A DNA stretch of 20,232 nucleotides from a virus: IMG/VR virus record IMGVR_UViG_3300042988_001110, positions 1 through 20,232 of that record; one strand, 5' to 3'. Of this stretch, positions 19,429 to 20,232 are shown in pieces (position 1 is the first letter of the stretch; the number at the start of each line of letters is the position of its first letter). The notes under the pieces are model-generated. The model searched no databases, had not been told where the DNA came from, and saw only the letters and a list, made by a program, of their open reading frames with translations. The position numbers and the translations under genes are program-made.

Positions 19429-19431
19429 CAC

Positions 19432-20232
19432 TTACTTGGCGCTAGGCTTGGTAATCGCGTTAGGGGCGACGGCCGAAGGACGCGCGGGCACTGTCGTGGT
19501 TCGGACGGTCTTGTCGCCTTCTGTGTTGTCTTTGCTCGCCCCTGCTGTGGGCAGGTGGGCTCCAGCGGGCTTTACGGCGGGTCGAGGGACCAGAACCGGC
19601 GACCGAGGAAGCGAGGGCTTGGGCGCAATGGCGGTCTTGCTGGGGCTTGTTGCTGTCATGGCCGTCAACGAGGCGGGGGAACTGTCTGGGGCTCCAGCGG
19701 CAGCCAGACCGGCCCCAGCAGGCTTGCGGGCGGGGATGGGCTGCGTTACGCTACCGGCCTTAGCGAGGTCTTCGGACTTGCCGAGCCGCCCAAAGATGCC
19801 GGGACGGCGAATTGCGTGGCCTGTGGTTGCAGCAGGGGGCGTAAAGTCAGCAAACTGAGCAGCCCGTGCTTCGTGCTGAGCGGGCGTAGGAGACGGAGGA
19901 AGAGGGGCAGCGGCGGCGGGCTTGGCCTGTCTCGACCCGTCAATCATTGCATGGACCTTCATTTCCGGAGTCAGTACAGTCTTGTCGAGTTCTTCCTTGA
20001 CAACGGGAGCGGTGGCTGGCTTTGATGTAGGTACATGTGTACCCATGTTCTTGCCACCGGGCGGCTTTGCCATGGGAGGCTGGGCAGACTTAATCACACG
20101 ACCCGGACCGGCACCTGCAACGGCCGCCTCAATAGCGCCTGTATTGCGAGCAACCGTCCGCTGCTGTGCTTGGGTCTTAAGCCCCGCCACATACCCTCGC
20201 TGATGACTATTGAGTCCGTAGTCCGCAGGGTG
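19432..20232 (-). CDS. Ala/Pro-rich low-complexity protein, partial
   Basis: The frame is open to the right edge of the window, so the true start may lie outside; a GTG at 20190 with GAGG a few nt upstream would give 252 aa. The preceding codons (DYGLNSHQRGYVAGLKTQ) look like continuous protein, which favours a longer gene. The sequence is dominated by Ala, Pro, Lys, Thr and Ser (KPAAAAPLPPSPTPAQHE, PRPAVKPAGAHLPTAGA) and is probably disordered, with a short TGHAIRRPGIFGRLGKSED segment. It lies upstream of the sheath gene, so a virion or head-tail connector role is possible. I do not recognise it. Confidence 0.6.
   Translation of the reverse strand, partial: HPADYGLNSHQRGYVAGLKTQAQQRTVARNTGAIEAAVAGAGPGRVIKSAQPPMAKPPGGKNMGTHVPTSKPATAPVVKEELDKTVLTPEMKVHAMIDGSRQAKPAAAAPLPPSPTPAQHEARAAQFADFTPPAATTGHAIRRPGIFGRLGKSEDLAKAGSVTQPIPARKPAGAGLAAAGAPDSSPASLTAMTATSPSKTAIAPKPSLPRSPVLVPRPAVKPAGAHLPTAGASKDNTEGDKTVRTTTVPARPSAVAPNAITKPSAK

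Noticed and set aside
16345-20025. A 1226-codon open frame on the plus strand
   Set aside because: It lies antisense to the sheath, endonuclease and Ala/Pro-rich genes, has an odd composition rich in Cys, Arg, Ser and Gly with no domain, and follows from the codon bias of the minus-strand genes. It has no ribosome binding site.
1-20232. CRISPR array, insertion sequence, integrase or tRNA gene
   Set aside because: No regularly spaced repeats, transposase or integrase motifs, or tRNA cloverleaf were seen on either strand by eye; a covariance-model search would be needed to exclude divergent tRNAs.

Overview
The window comes from a tailed bacteriophage (or a prophage of one) with a contractile tail. 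It encodes a tail sheath, a tail tube candidate, two small genes in the position of tail assembly chaperones, a tape measure protein and a baseplate hub-like protein. The sequence is GC-rich, genes overlap or nearly touch, and host-type sigma70 promoters sit in front of many small genes. The host cannot be named from this sequence. Because several strong promoters leave almost no 5' leader, a host that readily translates leaderless mRNA is likely (inference).

Layout. Leftward genes at the right end (20232 to 15166) are an Ala/Pro-rich protein cut by the window edge, the tail sheath, a free-standing GIY-YIG homing endonuclease, a tail tube candidate, and two small proteins with coiled-coil and membrane segments that could be lysis or anchoring proteins. 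Leftward genes at the left end (4833 to 15) are two chaperone-position genes, the tape measure and the hub-like protein. Between these halves of the tail module lies about 10 kb of mostly rightward genes (4972 to 15272), interrupted only by a leftward gene for a secreted ClpP-like protease (13902-14501).

The rightward block looks like an early or host-takeover region. It holds a HExxH metallopeptidase-like protein, a zinc-motif/OB-like protein, two tandem small membrane proteins (the first apparently frameshifted), a SpoT/Mesh1-type HD hydrolase, a P-loop protein, an RtcB RNA ligase with a cysteine-rich insertion, RNase HI with a very basic tail, a ClpP-like protease, an RlaP-type nucleotidyltransferase and a small winged-helix candidate. 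RtcB plus the RlaP-type enzyme suggests RNA repair, perhaps against host tRNA- or rRNA-cleaving defences (inference).

The most striking feature is regulatory. Promoters of the form TTGACG, 17 bp, TATAAG recur through the block, and the -35 box often contains the TGA stop codon of the preceding gene. Some promoters place the start codon 6-9 nt after the -10 box, so their mRNAs should be leaderless. Others share a 32-35 nt leader with a CTCGCAGT box and a Shine-Dalgarno site. A strongly folded stretch of about 94 nt (11102-11195) ends exactly at a start codon and carries that gene's ribosome binding site.
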